This document shows positions 1-6,141 of a DNA stretch of 61,217 nucleotides, one piece after another. Source of the stretch: a virus; the IMG/VR virus record IMGVR_UViG_3300035128_000109, positions 1-61,217 of that record. One strand, 5' to 3'. The number at the start of each line of letters is the position of its first letter. The stretch's first letter is position 1. The position numbers were made by a program, and so were the translations under genes. The notes below the pieces were generated by a model. It did no database searches, was not told where the DNA came from, and saw nothing but the letters and a program-made list of their open reading frames with translations.

Positions 1-20
1 AATTTGCAATAGGGTCCCAT
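1..20 (-). CDS. Cassette ORF start, cut by the window edge
   Basis: A start codon at 20-18 follows an AAAGGA ribosome-binding site and begins a reading frame (Met-Gly-Pro-Tyr-Cys-Lys) that leaves the window at base 1. If the molecule is circular and closes exactly at the window ends, this frame stops after 11 codons. A different frame (see 61147-61217) stays open across the join without a clear start. Either a few bases are missing at the join or the cassette gene is broken. Its position between two attC sites makes it part of the integron array. Confidence 0.3.
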
Positions 21-75
21 TTGAAAATCCTTTCTACTGAGAGTAAGCAGCCGGGCTTGCGAATTGATCCGCTGC

Positions 76-128
76 GCCGTTCGGCTGCCAAGACCCCTGC
101 ACTTGGGGTCGCAGCGCAGCCGAACGGC
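76..128. repeat. Cassette leader hairpin A
   Basis: Perfect 13-bp inverted repeat (GCCGTTCGGCTGC at 76-88 and its complement at 116-128) with an inner 6-bp stem (GACCCC/GGGGTC, 92-97 and 105-110). On the minus strand it begins exactly at the core site of attC-2 and leads into the next cassette. Hairpins of the same design follow attC core sites at 60082-60157 and 61032-61107. Confidence 0.7.
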
Positions 129-245
129 CTGCGTTACTGGCAGGCGGATTATGACGGATCCGGCTCATTGCCAGAACTAGACGATTTGACGGTGTGATCT
201 TCGGGCGGCTGTAATGCCGCCTGTCCAGTGCACGCTTTGTTAGCC
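119..245 (-). other. attC-2 recombination site
   Basis: Read on the minus strand, the left arm begins GGCTAAC (245-239) and the right arm ends GTTCGGC (125-119). The inner arms pair almost continuously (GCGT-ACTGG-CAGGCGG-ATTA at about 237-205 against 131-153), with single unpaired bases on one side as in integron attC sites. It overlaps the 3' end of the ORF at 149-367, a common property of integron cassettes. Core sequences deviate from RYYYAAC/GTTRRRY at one position each. Confidence 0.75.
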
Positions 246-367
246 GCCATCACGACGAACAGGGCAAGCTGGCTGCCGCGCCCGCGAGATACGCGGAAGC
301 CGCACTTGATAGCGGCCTCCACGATTTGCCGATATGCTTCATCTGTGAGATAGATCGATTTAGGCAT
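149..367 (-). CDS. Ribbon-helix-helix-like protein (putative antitoxin), integron cassette
   Basis: 72 residues. The ATG at 367 overlaps the stop of the preceding ORF (ATGCCTAA), so the two are translationally coupled. A longer start at 388 lies inside the upstream gene and is less likely. The N-terminus has a beta-strand (KSIYLTD) followed by two helices, as in small RHH/CopG DNA-binding antitoxins. The C-terminal 30 residues, from MAANKACTG on, are encoded by the attC site and are probably not functional. With the 360-704 ORF it forms one cassette with its own promoter and a palindromic operator, the usual layout of toxin-antitoxin cassettes. The RHH call rests on pattern only. Confidence 0.6.
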   Translation of the reverse strand: MPKSIYLTDEAYRQIVEAAIKCGFRVSRGRGSQLALFVVMAANKACTGQAALQPPEDHTVKSSSSGNEPDPS

Positions 368-704
368 TACTTGCCTTTTCGTAAGCATTCCAAGCTGCCA
401 AATACTCTTTTGGAACCCTGGAAATATCTTTCACATCCTCCCATGCTTGAGTTCCGTCCGGCAGCGTCTTCGATAGACATTGCCAAGTATAGTCAAATGG
501 TCGGAGCGGATGAGTCCACTCCCTATACTTGGCCTCCATCTTGCGGAGTTCTTTTGTAATTTCTAAGAACTCCCGATATCTTTTTTCTCGCTCACGCTTA
601 TCTTCTATGGCGTTCACGAGAGATTGCCTTGCGATTTCTGGATTTATTTCTTTCAAAATTGCAAAACCTTCAAGCTCTTGTTTGTTTCTAAAAATGCCGT
701 TCAT
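360..704 (-). CDS. Putative toxin or partner protein, integron cassette
   Basis: 114-residue, charged, mostly helical protein with no motif I can name. The start at 704 has a strong ribosome-binding site (AAAGGAGAT) and follows a consensus promoter at 736-763. It is coupled by a 4-base stop/start overlap to the RHH-like ORF downstream. Toxin-antitoxin pairs are frequent integron cassettes and, unlike most cassettes, bring their own promoters; that is the reason for the suggestion. The gene order (this ORF first, RHH second) would be toxin-antitoxin or the reverse; the sequence does not decide it. Confidence 0.6.
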   Translation of the reverse strand: MNGIFRNKQELEGFAILKEINPEIARQSLVNAIEDKREREKRYREFLEITKELRKMEAKYREWTHPLRPFDYTWQCLSKTLPDGTQAWEDVKDISRVPKEYLAAWNAYEKASNA

Positions 705-723
705 TTTTTATCTCCTTTTGTTT

Positions 724-763
724 ATCTATAGTTATATTATACTCATATTCTATAGATTGTCAA
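724..763 (-). promoter_or_regulatory. Cassette promoter with palindromic operator
   Basis: On the minus strand TTGACA (763-758), a 16-nt spacer and TATAAT (741-736), followed by AAAGGAG and the ATG at 704. The 8-bp inverted repeat ATCTATAG (757-750) / CTATAGAT (731-724) flanks the -10 box. This is the geometry expected for an autoregulated toxin-antitoxin promoter. Confidence 0.75.
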
Positions 764-786
764 GAGGCAATTTCTAGTAAAGTGGC

Positions 787-915
787 GGCTAATGGCTTGC
801 GTTAGCGGCTCGCCGATTCGTCCTGACAACCATGCGGACACATATAACGATAACCGTGCAGGCACAATTCTGGCGGGGGCGGTACAGGCGAGTCCGCCTG
901 CACGCTTTGTTGGGC
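787..915 (-). other. attC-1 recombination site
   Basis: Left arm begins with a perfect RYYYAAC core, GCCCAAC (915-909), followed by AAAGCGTGCAGGCGGAC; the right arm ends at ATTAGCC (793-787). Internal arms pair (GCGT-AGCGG-CTCGCC) with extrahelical bases on the left arm. The right core is ATT instead of GTT, so this half may be degenerate. The site overlaps the end of the ORF at 802-1038, giving the AAQQSVQAD peptide that is typical of attC-encoded C-termini. Confidence 0.75.
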
Positions 916-1038
916 GGCTTCTTTGAGAACAGTGTTTTCGTTTTGCACCTGACGCAACTTTGCAAGAGTTACATTTAGTGCATCTCGACAATTGCCATGC
1001 AAGGCAATCAACTCATCCAATTCAGTTGTTATGCTCAT
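802..1038 (-). CDS. Small coiled-coil protein, first integron cassette
   Basis: 78 residues. The first half is a helical heptad-like stretch (ELDELIALHGNCRDALNVTL and following), and the second half is the peptide encoded by attC-1. The start at 1038 has an AAAGGAAG ribosome-binding site and lies 24 nt beyond the attI core GTTGGGC, so this is the attI-proximal cassette. Function unknown; no homologue recognised. Confidence 0.65.
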   Translation of the reverse strand: MSITTELDELIALHGNCRDALNVTLAKLRQVQNENTVLKEAAQQSVQADSPVPPPPELCLHGYRYMCPHGCQDESASR

Positions 1039-1061
1039 GACTTCCTTTCGGCGGAGTGTCC

Positions 1062-1068
1062 GCCCAAC
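1062..1068 (-). other. attI core site at the 3' end of intI
   Basis: On the minus strand the intI stop codon TAA (1071-1069) is followed without a gap by GTTGGGC, a perfect match to the integron core GTTRRRY. The first cassette starts here. attI usually lies at the other (5') end of intI; a 3' location with co-directional cassettes is known from reverse integrons such as that of Treponema denticola. Accessory integrase-binding sites were not resolved. Confidence 0.8.
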
Positions 1069-2064
1069 TTATGATTCTACTATCACCTTCTGCATAACAG
1101 GAAGTGCTTTCATGTAATCCAACGGCGAACTAACCGACGCAGCCCTCAAGTGGTGCGTGTAAATCATTGTTGTTTCAAGTTTTTTGTGACCTAACAGTTC
1201 CTGCACAGTCCTAATATCTGTGCCATGTTGAAGCAAATGGGTTGCAAAACAATGACGAAAAATGTGTGGATAACACCGCTTTGCTATGCCGGCTTTCTCG
1301 CCCGCCCTTCTAACTGCACGTTGAATACTGGACTCATGAATGTGATGCCGGCCAACGCGCTCACTTCGAGGATCTTTTGATAACTGCGAAGATGGAAAAA
1401 CATACTGCCATTTCCATTGAAAAGCAGCATTCGGATATTTTCTCCTCAACGCATAAGGCAATTCTACTTCTCCATAACCGTTAGCGAGATCTGCCTGATG
1501 TTGTGCTTTTACAATATTCAAATGCAATTGCAGAGCTGGAATAACAACCAAGGGAAGGCAAGTGGTTCGGTCTGCATTCCCCTTCGTATCGCGGAGGACG
1601 ATCACGTGATTATAAAAGTCTATTTCTTTCACCCGTAACTTCAAGCATTCATTCAAGCGCAGTCCTGCACCATACATCAACTGCGCCATGATCTTGTAAA
1701 CTCCATCCATATTTTCAACGACACAATGAATCTCGCCCTCTGTCAAAACCTCCGGAATCCGATTATCACGCTTAGCTCGAAATAGCTCTATGTTTTCAAT
1801 CCGAATACCATAAAGTTTGTATAAAAACAAAACAGCCGCCAGCGCCTGACCTTGGGTGGTTGGGCTTAGATTCTTGACGACAGACAAATGAGTAATGTAT
1901 CGCTTCACGCCAAACGACCTTGCTTCCCGGGGATGCTCGCCGGCTAAGAACCGGATATACCGACGAATCCAGCCCACATAAGTCTTTTCTGTTCTCGCAG
2001 ATCGACCTTTCCGTCGCAAAGCATTCTTATATTCAGCAATCAGTGTGTTTTCTGTCATTTTCAT
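1069..2064 (-). CDS. intI: Integron integrase IntI (tyrosine recombinase)
   Basis: 331 residues, close to IntI1 in length. The tyrosine recombinase catalytic set is complete: R136 (GAGLRLNE), K161 region, H267-x-x-R270 (PHIFRH), H293 (LGHKKLETT) and Y302 (MIYTHH). Residues about 205-250 ([20 protein letters not shown] to [20 protein letters not shown]) form the extra IntI domain that binds folded single-stranded attC and separates IntI from XerC/D and phage integrases. The gene is co-directional with the cassette array that starts at its stop codon. It overlaps a small ORF at its start (2033-2260), so expression may be coupled. It shows the same GCCGGC-rich composition as the phage backbone. 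No frameshift or missing catalytic residue. Confidence 0.96.
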   Translation of the reverse strand: MKMTENTLIAEYKNALRRKGRSARTEKTYVGWIRRYIRFLAGEHPREARSFGVKRYITHLSVVKNLSPTTQGQALAAVLFLYKLYGIRIENIELFRAKRDNRIPEVLTEGEIHCVVENMDGVYKIMAQLMYGAGLRLNECLKLRVKEIDFYNHVIVLRDTKGNADRTTCLPLVVIPALQLHLNIVKAQHQADLANGYGEVELPYALRRKYPNAAFQWKWQYVFPSSQLSKDPRSERVGRHHIHESSIQRAVRRAGEKAGIAKRCYPHIFRHCFATHLLQHGTDIRTVQELLGHKKLETTMIYTHHLRAASVSSPLDYMKALPVMQKVIVES

Positions 2065-2260
2065 TCACTCTCGATTTGTCAGACAACTCCGCCGGCGGGG
2101 GTGGGGAAGAAGTCTGATCGCCAATCCACAAAATGAAACTTGCTAAACTATCAGAGCAAGGAACAACAATATGCCAACGTCCAATACGCCAACGGAACTT
2201 GTATACGCCATTTTGATTGATAGAAAGTCCGAAATTTTTCCTAACCTTGATAGCTTTCAC
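2033..2260 (-). CDS. Small ORF upstream of and overlapping intI
   Basis: 75 residues from a GTG at 2260 that has a good ribosome-binding site (TAGGAG, 7 nt). It overlaps the first 32 bases of intI in another frame. It is basic and aromatic in the first half ([17 protein letters not shown]) and has a Pro run in the second. No family recognised. It may be a leader or coupling ORF for intI, and a genuine protein is uncertain. Confidence 0.4.
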   Translation of the reverse strand: MKAIKVRKNFGLSINQNGVYKFRWRIGRWHIVVPCSDSLASFILWIGDQTSSPPPPAELSDKSRVNENDRKHTDC

Positions 2261-2277
2261 GTTTTCTCCTACAGACG

Positions 2278-2313
2278 TATAATCTATAAGGTACATTACA
2301 GATTATACAACCA
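2278..2313 (-). promoter_or_regulatory. Palindromic operator and -10 box upstream of intI
   Basis: On the minus strand a TATAAT box lies inside a perfect 8-bp inverted repeat, TATAATCT (2307-2300) / AGATTATA (2285-2278), about 40 nt before the GTG of the small ORF that precedes intI. I see no convincing -35. The layout suggests repressor control of the intI transcript. The sequence does not match the known CTGT-N8-ACAG LexA box. Confidence 0.5.
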
Positions 2314-2370
2314 TTTTGCCAGCCTGACTAGGGTCTCTGCATTACCAACTATTCTGTATTAGTTGGTGAA

Positions 2371-3249
2371 CTACAACTTCGCAGTTAATTCTTTTAGTTT
2401 AGACAGGTTTTTTTCTTGCATTGCTTTTGCTTCATTCCAAAAACCTTCATCAATGTGCAACTCTATTTCTTCTCTTACCAAATCGGCCAAGTCATTAGCC
2501 CTGATTGCATCCAACTCCCACGAGAAGCGACCAAACTCGGACACATAACCCGGAGCCCTGGAATCTGTCATCTTGGCCGGGTTGGGCGGAAGCGACCATA
2601 AATCAACTTGATCCCTGAGCAGCGCAATGCGCGTTATTTCAATATCAAATTCACCCTCCAAAAGTAGCCTTGTCCGTTCTGCAATGTCCCTATCCATGTC
2701 GAGACCGGAGGCGTCGTGGTCGCCCAAATAAATTATATGGAGTTCTTTCATATCGTCGCCCTGCTTTATAAACCTGTCCGCAACATCTTTCAACAATGAA
2801 GCGGAAGCGTAGCCGCGATTGGCTGTAAAGCCTACGCCTAATTCGTTGCACACAGGTTCTATGATGTTTGAGACTGCATCTTTTTCACACATGACTTCGA
2901 TGTAGCACGGCTGAAGCAGCCACAAATCTTCCCTGTATGAGTTCAGCACAGAACGCATGATTGACCTTGGGCTTCCCCAGGTTGATGGCCTTTCGGTGGA
3001 GCGCCCACGATCTTCGATAGCATCCCAATCCACAAGCCCAGACCAACGCGCATCGTTGATTATAGAAGCTAGGCGCTTATACGTTTTCAGGTTGTTGGGT
3101 ATCAGGTCGGCAGATACCATCTGGTAGTAAAGTTGTCTCAATGTCATTCGATACCCCATATCAAAATACGCTTCGATGATTGAGTTTGCTTGCTCGATTA
3201 GTTCAAGGCTTGATTTCTGAAAATTCTTTTCAATATATGCGTACTTCAC
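2371..3249 (-). CDS. Topoisomerase VI subunit A-like protein (Mini-A type)
   Basis: 292 residues, GTG start at 3249 overlapping the previous stop (GTGA) with a GAGGAG ribosome-binding site. The N-terminal part has the TLRQLYYQM signature of the 5Y-CAP winged helix of Topo VI-A/Spo11, with candidate catalytic tyrosines near residue 41. The centre has a Toprim domain: EVMCEKDAV (acidic residue) and IIYLGDHDASGLDMDRDI (DxD motif). Single-subunit mobile-element relatives of Topo VI-A called Mini-A have been described from plasmids and phages; the length and motif order fit. No VI-B-type ATPase gene is visible next to it. Inferred role: DNA cleavage or topology during phage replication or recombination. 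Confidence 0.65.
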   Translation of the reverse strand: MKYAYIEKNFQKSSLELIEQANSIIEAYFDMGYRMTLRQLYYQMVSADLIPNNLKTYKRLASIINDARWSGLVDWDAIEDRGRSTERPSTWGSPRSIMRSVLNSYREDLWLLQPCYIEVMCEKDAVSNIIEPVCNELGVGFTANRGYASASLLKDVADRFIKQGDDMKELHIIYLGDHDASGLDMDRDIAERTRLLLEGEFDIEITRIALLRDQVDLWSLPPNPAKMTDSRAPGYVSEFGRFSWELDAIRANDLADLVREEIELHIDEGFWNEAKAMQEKNLSKLKELTAKL

Positions 3250-3725
3250 CTCGTTACTCCTCGCTCCGCTTTCAAAGCATACACCCGCCGAATAGCCCGA
3301 TCACAGACCTCCAACAGATCATCTCTGTCTGACATTCTTTCATAGACCATGGTAGCCGTGATCCCCTCACGCCCCAACGACTCCCGCAACCGTTCCATAA
3401 AAGCCTCCGGATCCGTTCGAACCAGGAACACAACCTCATCCCCAGAGGCATAATTCGCCTTGAGGAGCAGGTCATCATGTCGAAAGTCAAACGCCCTCCG
3501 TATCATATCATTGACAGGCTCTTGGGAACCGTGTCGGTCATTCAACTGGTGGAGGTAATCAATATCGATCATGACTACATACCTCTCACCTTTCAGCCGG
3601 CGATTCTCGATCTCCAGCGCCTGGCGCGTGAGGGTCCCGTAATTGGGATTCACGCGCAGGGCTTTGTTTTCCTGCTCGAGCTCGGCAATGCGCCGCAATA
3701 AAGCGGCACGACTCAGGTTATTCAT
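3246..3725 (-). CDS. Degenerate GGDEF-domain protein
   Basis: 159 residues from ATG 3725, chosen because TTGGAGG lies 8 nt upstream; the ATG at 3743 has no such site. A short N-terminal coiled coil (RRIAELEQENKALR) is followed by a GGDEF-like domain: NPNYGTLTR (cf. DxLTGL), MIDIDYLHQLNDRHG (metal-binding DID-x-FK-x-ND-x-G) and ASGDEVVFLV in place of the GGDEF loop. The first Gly of the signature is changed to Ala-Ser, so diguanylate cyclase activity is doubtful. It might bind or make another nucleotide. It is coupled by overlaps to both neighbours. Confidence 0.65.
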   Translation of the reverse strand: MNNLSRAALLRRIAELEQENKALRVNPNYGTLTRQALEIENRRLKGERYVVMIDIDYLHQLNDRHGSQEPVNDMIRRAFDFRHDDLLLKANYASGDEVVFLVRTDPEAFMERLRESLGREGITATMVYERMSDRDDLLEVCDRAIRRVYALKAERGVTR

Positions 3726-3939
3726 TGCGCCCTCCAATGTCAATTTTACTCAAAGATTCAACCGGGAACGTCCAGTAGGATACAAACGTGTCCACGCTCG
3801 TGTCTCCATCTCCAGGGAAACACATAGACATCTGGTGATTCAGATAAACTACCTTGTCTTTACGGCTGACTTTTTCCACCCGGGCGATTCCCTGGCATCG
3901 ATCAACTCGCACGAAGTCACCCTTCTTGATTGTCGGCAT
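3718..3939 (-). CDS. Small conserved-type phage protein (SH3-like)
   Basis: 73 residues; the first half (KKGDFVRVDRCQGIARVEKV) has the pattern of a small SH3/KOW-type beta barrel. It overlaps the gene on each side, so it belongs to the 3246-5030 operon. Function unknown. Confidence 0.5.
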   Translation of the reverse strand: MPTIKKGDFVRVDRCQGIARVEKVSRKDKVVYLNHQMSMCFPGDGDTSVDTFVSYWTFPVESLSKIDIGGRNE

Positions 3940-4198
3940 CGTCCACCTCCTCCGCCGGAACCCGACCGGTCCCCTTGCAGGTCTCGCAGTGTTTTATAAG
4001 AGGATAAACAGAAATGGTTTGTGGAATCCATTTATGACCAGACCCATCGCACCCAGGACATTTCTCCCAGGCATTAGGATTCCTTGGGCATCCGGGAGTT
4101 TGGCACTCATACGATACCGGCCCCCAGCGTAGCCTGGCATACCCCTCGTTCACATCCACCAGGTCATACCCGCACTCAGGGCAAATAGGACTACCCAC
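3917..4198 (-). CDS. Zinc-finger protein with DnaJ-type CxxCxG repeats
   Basis: 93 residues. Four Cys pairs are visible: CPEC near residue 6, CQTPGC near 32, CPGCDGSG near 47 and CETCKGTG near 71; the last two match the DnaJ central zinc-finger repeat. Probably two zinc sites. Overlaps both neighbours. Small zinc proteins of this kind are common in phage early regions; no specific role can be read. Confidence 0.6.
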   Translation of the reverse strand: MGSPICPECGYDLVDVNEGYARLRWGPVSYECQTPGCPRNPNAWEKCPGCDGSGHKWIPQTISVYPLIKHCETCKGTGRVPAEEVDDADNQEG

Positions 4199-4403
4199 GA
4201 TTCACATCCTGTCTGGCAACCTCCAGCCAGGACTCCGTATCGACCAAGTCGCCAGTGGTCAGACAACGGCCAACCTGCTCGCCTTTCACCTCGGCCAACT
4301 TAGCCCGGAATGTCTCGGCAAACCACTTCGTAAACTCAGGCTCCCCCATGAGATCACTAAGGGCCCTATACAATTCTATTCTCAATTTCATCAACTCACC
4401 CAC
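4191..4403 (-). CDS. Hypothetical early protein
   Basis: 70 residues from a GTG at 4403 (GGGAGAG upstream), overlapping the previous stop; an ATG at 4391 is an alternative start. Amphipathic helical N-terminus (LRIELYRALSDLMGEPEFTK). No family recognised. Confidence 0.45.
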   Translation of the reverse strand: MGELMKLRIELYRALSDLMGEPEFTKWFAETFRAKLAEVKGEQVGRCLTTGDLVDTESWLEVARQDVNRG

Positions 4404-4680
4404 TGGACTCTCCCTTCAACTCAGCAATCCTGGCCTGAATGAGCTCGATCCGCTCAGAGACAGGACCGAACGCCGGCACATTACGGTCATCGGCATACCA
4501 ATCATGCGCTCCATCAGGATCCAGCTCCAGCAACATAGAAAACACGTTTCGCTCTTCCTCCAGCTTGCGCTCGAGTCGATCCTTGCGCTCGGCCTCCCAG
4601 GCCTCTTCCTGCCAGGCCTGCACACGCTCACGATAGGATTGATTTACATGATAATTGCCATTCGATAAACCAGTAGGCAT
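4396..4680 (-). CDS. Hypothetical helical early protein
   Basis: 94 residues with a strongly charged central helix (EAWEAERKDRLERKLEEE), probably a coiled coil. Start overlaps the upstream stop at 4680 by one base. Function unknown. Confidence 0.5.
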   Translation of the reverse strand: MPTGLSNGNYHVNQSYRERVQAWQEEAWEAERKDRLERKLEEERNVFSMLLELDPDGAHDWYADDRNVPAFGPVSERIELIQARIAELKGESSG

Positions 4681-5030
4681 TATCTAAACTCCCAAGGCCG
4701 GCGAGGAGAAAGTTTCCGCAAATTGACAGGTTTCGCCTCGTGCCCAATAAATCTCGCGTTATCCTCTTCATCCGTTGACTCCCCCATCCAGATGTTGCGG
4801 GTTACGATGGTACGACCGTCAAAGGTCTCAATCACGAACTTACGGCCGGCAAACCCCTTCGAAGGCCGAACCCAACGCTGGCCATAGGAATTTCCGGCCA
4901 GGACTTTGCCAGTAACATCCGGTTCCACGGTGTACCGGATACCACCGATCACAAAGCACTCAGCCTCCACCAGGCGCTCTGCCGGCGAAGTCGAAACTAT
5001 AACTTGAAACTTTTCCTGAATTTCAGACAT
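4680..5030 (-). CDS. Hypothetical early protein, first gene after a promoter
   Basis: 116 residues, ribosome-binding site TAGGAG before ATG 5030. It is the first gene behind the consensus promoter at 5067-5095 and heads the tightly overlapping operon down to 2371. Mostly beta-type sequence (FVIETFDGRTIVTRNIW). No family recognised. Confidence 0.55.
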   Translation of the reverse strand: MSEIQEKFQVIVSTSPAERLVEAECFVIGGIRYTVEPDVTGKVLAGNSYGQRWVRPSKGFAGRKFVIETFDGRTIVTRNIWMGESTDEEDNARFIGHEAKPVNLRKLSPRRPWEFR

Positions 5031-5066
5031 ACTAACTCCTAGACTTTGGATGGTTACTACGTTACA

Positions 5067-5095
5067 AGTATAAGCGATAAACTATTATTTGTCAA
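5067..5095 (-). promoter_or_regulatory. Sigma70-type early promoter
   Basis: Minus strand TTGACA (5095-5090), 17-nt spacer, TATACT (5072-5067), in an AT-rich gap before the ATG at 5030. The segment after the -10 box resembles the one after the promoter at 7318-7347 (both TATACTTGT, then AACCATC and CTAGGAG), so the two form a repeated promoter-leader module. Confidence 0.8.
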
Positions 5096-5103
5096 TGGTT
5101 TTA

Positions 5104-5928
5104 TTATAACAACTTCATTTGATCGGCTCCCCCGTCCGCAGCCGGCCCGGTATAGCTCGGGAACTCCCGGATCCACAACCTATCAGGGATTCTTCCCCGG
5201 TTCCCAGGCCGAAGCCCGGAGTCCTGTTTGACAAAAACACTCACCCCATAGTTCCGGCACTCATCAATATTGAATTGCAACCCATCCAGATCAAGAGGCG
5301 TATACCCAGGCCCCGACTCACCCCCAAATATCGCCATTGAGATCCAGTTCTCAACCGACAGATGCCGCGATAGGTACGCCGGCCCCAGCATCGGCTCGAA
5401 ACTCACGAAGATCGGATGGGCATCCAACTCACGCAAAAGCGGAAGCCGCGTCCGAGCCGTGGTCTCGTTTGTGATCGATACTCCAGGCCAGATGTTCTCA
5501 GGCACCCGCCCCAGCTTCTCGAAAAATCTCAGCATCCGCTTGACCCGCTTGGTCAAGATCATGTAAATGTGAGGAGTGGACTCCAGAGCCGGAACGAACT
5601 CAACCAGCCAATCTAGCGGGAGTCCCTTGGTGAACGTATCGCCCATATCATTCAGGAAAATCAACCGGGGCATTTCGGGCGGGATCCAGGGTTTATCCGG
5701 TCTTGGCTTCCCCCGCAGGTCTGACCAGGACAGAGCATATTTGATGCGCTCGGGGAAGATCGCCGGCTGGTCGAACGAGGCCGGCCAGCCCTTCGAACCT
5801 GCGTACTTCTCGGTCATACGCCCGGCGTAGCAGGATCGGTTTTTTGTATTCCACAATTCGCATCCCTGGCAGCCCATCTGCAAATTCAGTGTTGAGTCGC
5901 ACCAGGCGATATCAGTCTTGATCGCCAT
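5104..5928 (-). CDS. DUF5131 (phage Gp37/Gp68-like) protein
   Basis: 274 residues from ATG 5928 (GAAGAGG upstream; the longer 5985 start lies inside the neighbouring ORF). The N-terminus IAWCDSTLNLQMGCQGCELW matches the conserved opening of DUF5131 proteins (I-x-W-x-x-x-T-x-N with clustered Cys), followed by CYAGR, and the centre has the family's LTKR segment (MILTKRVKRM). The family is widespread in phages, has a radical-SAM-like Cys pattern and no established reaction. Likely an accessory enzyme. Confidence 0.75.
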   Translation of the reverse strand: MAIKTDIAWCDSTLNLQMGCQGCELWNTKNRSCYAGRMTEKYAGSKGWPASFDQPAIFPERIKYALSWSDLRGKPRPDKPWIPPEMPRLIFLNDMGDTFTKGLPLDWLVEFVPALESTPHIYMILTKRVKRMLRFFEKLGRVPENIWPGVSITNETTARTRLPLLRELDAHPIFVSFEPMLGPAYLSRHLSVENWISMAIFGGESGPGYTPLDLDGLQFNIDECRNYGVSVFVKQDSGLRPGNRGRIPDRLWIREFPSYTGPAADGGADQMKLL

Positions 5929-6058
5929 TGCCGACAGCCTCTTCGAATAACTCCACAATAAACCTTGCAGGAGGATCCTCGTCAAACTCTGCCGCTATCC
6001 CAAGAAAAAGACCAGCAATAGCAACAAAGAAAGCTGAAAAAAGTTTTTTGAAGTTCAT
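5912..6058 (-). CDS. Small single-pass membrane protein
   Basis: 48 residues. ATG 6058 (GAGAGAA upstream) is preferred over the 6094 start. A basic start (MNFKKLF) is followed by a hydrophobic helix (SAFFVAIAGLFLGIAA) and an acidic tail. It overlaps the DUF5131 gene by 17 bases. Function unknown. Confidence 0.5.
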   Translation of the reverse strand: MNFKKLFSAFFVAIAGLFLGIAAEFDEDPPARFIVELFEEAVGNGDQD

Positions 6059-6141
6059 ATTTTTTATTCTCTCAAAATCGCCGGCCCGATCCACTGGCAG
6101 TCAGGCTGCTCGGGAACCAGGCCGGCGAGAACCCCTACACT

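Noticed and set aside
743-991. 82-codon minus-strand ORF with Cys pairs inside the first cassette
   Set aside because: Overlaps the ORF that has a ribosome-binding site and the usual attC-encoded C-terminus; the Cys are frame artefacts.
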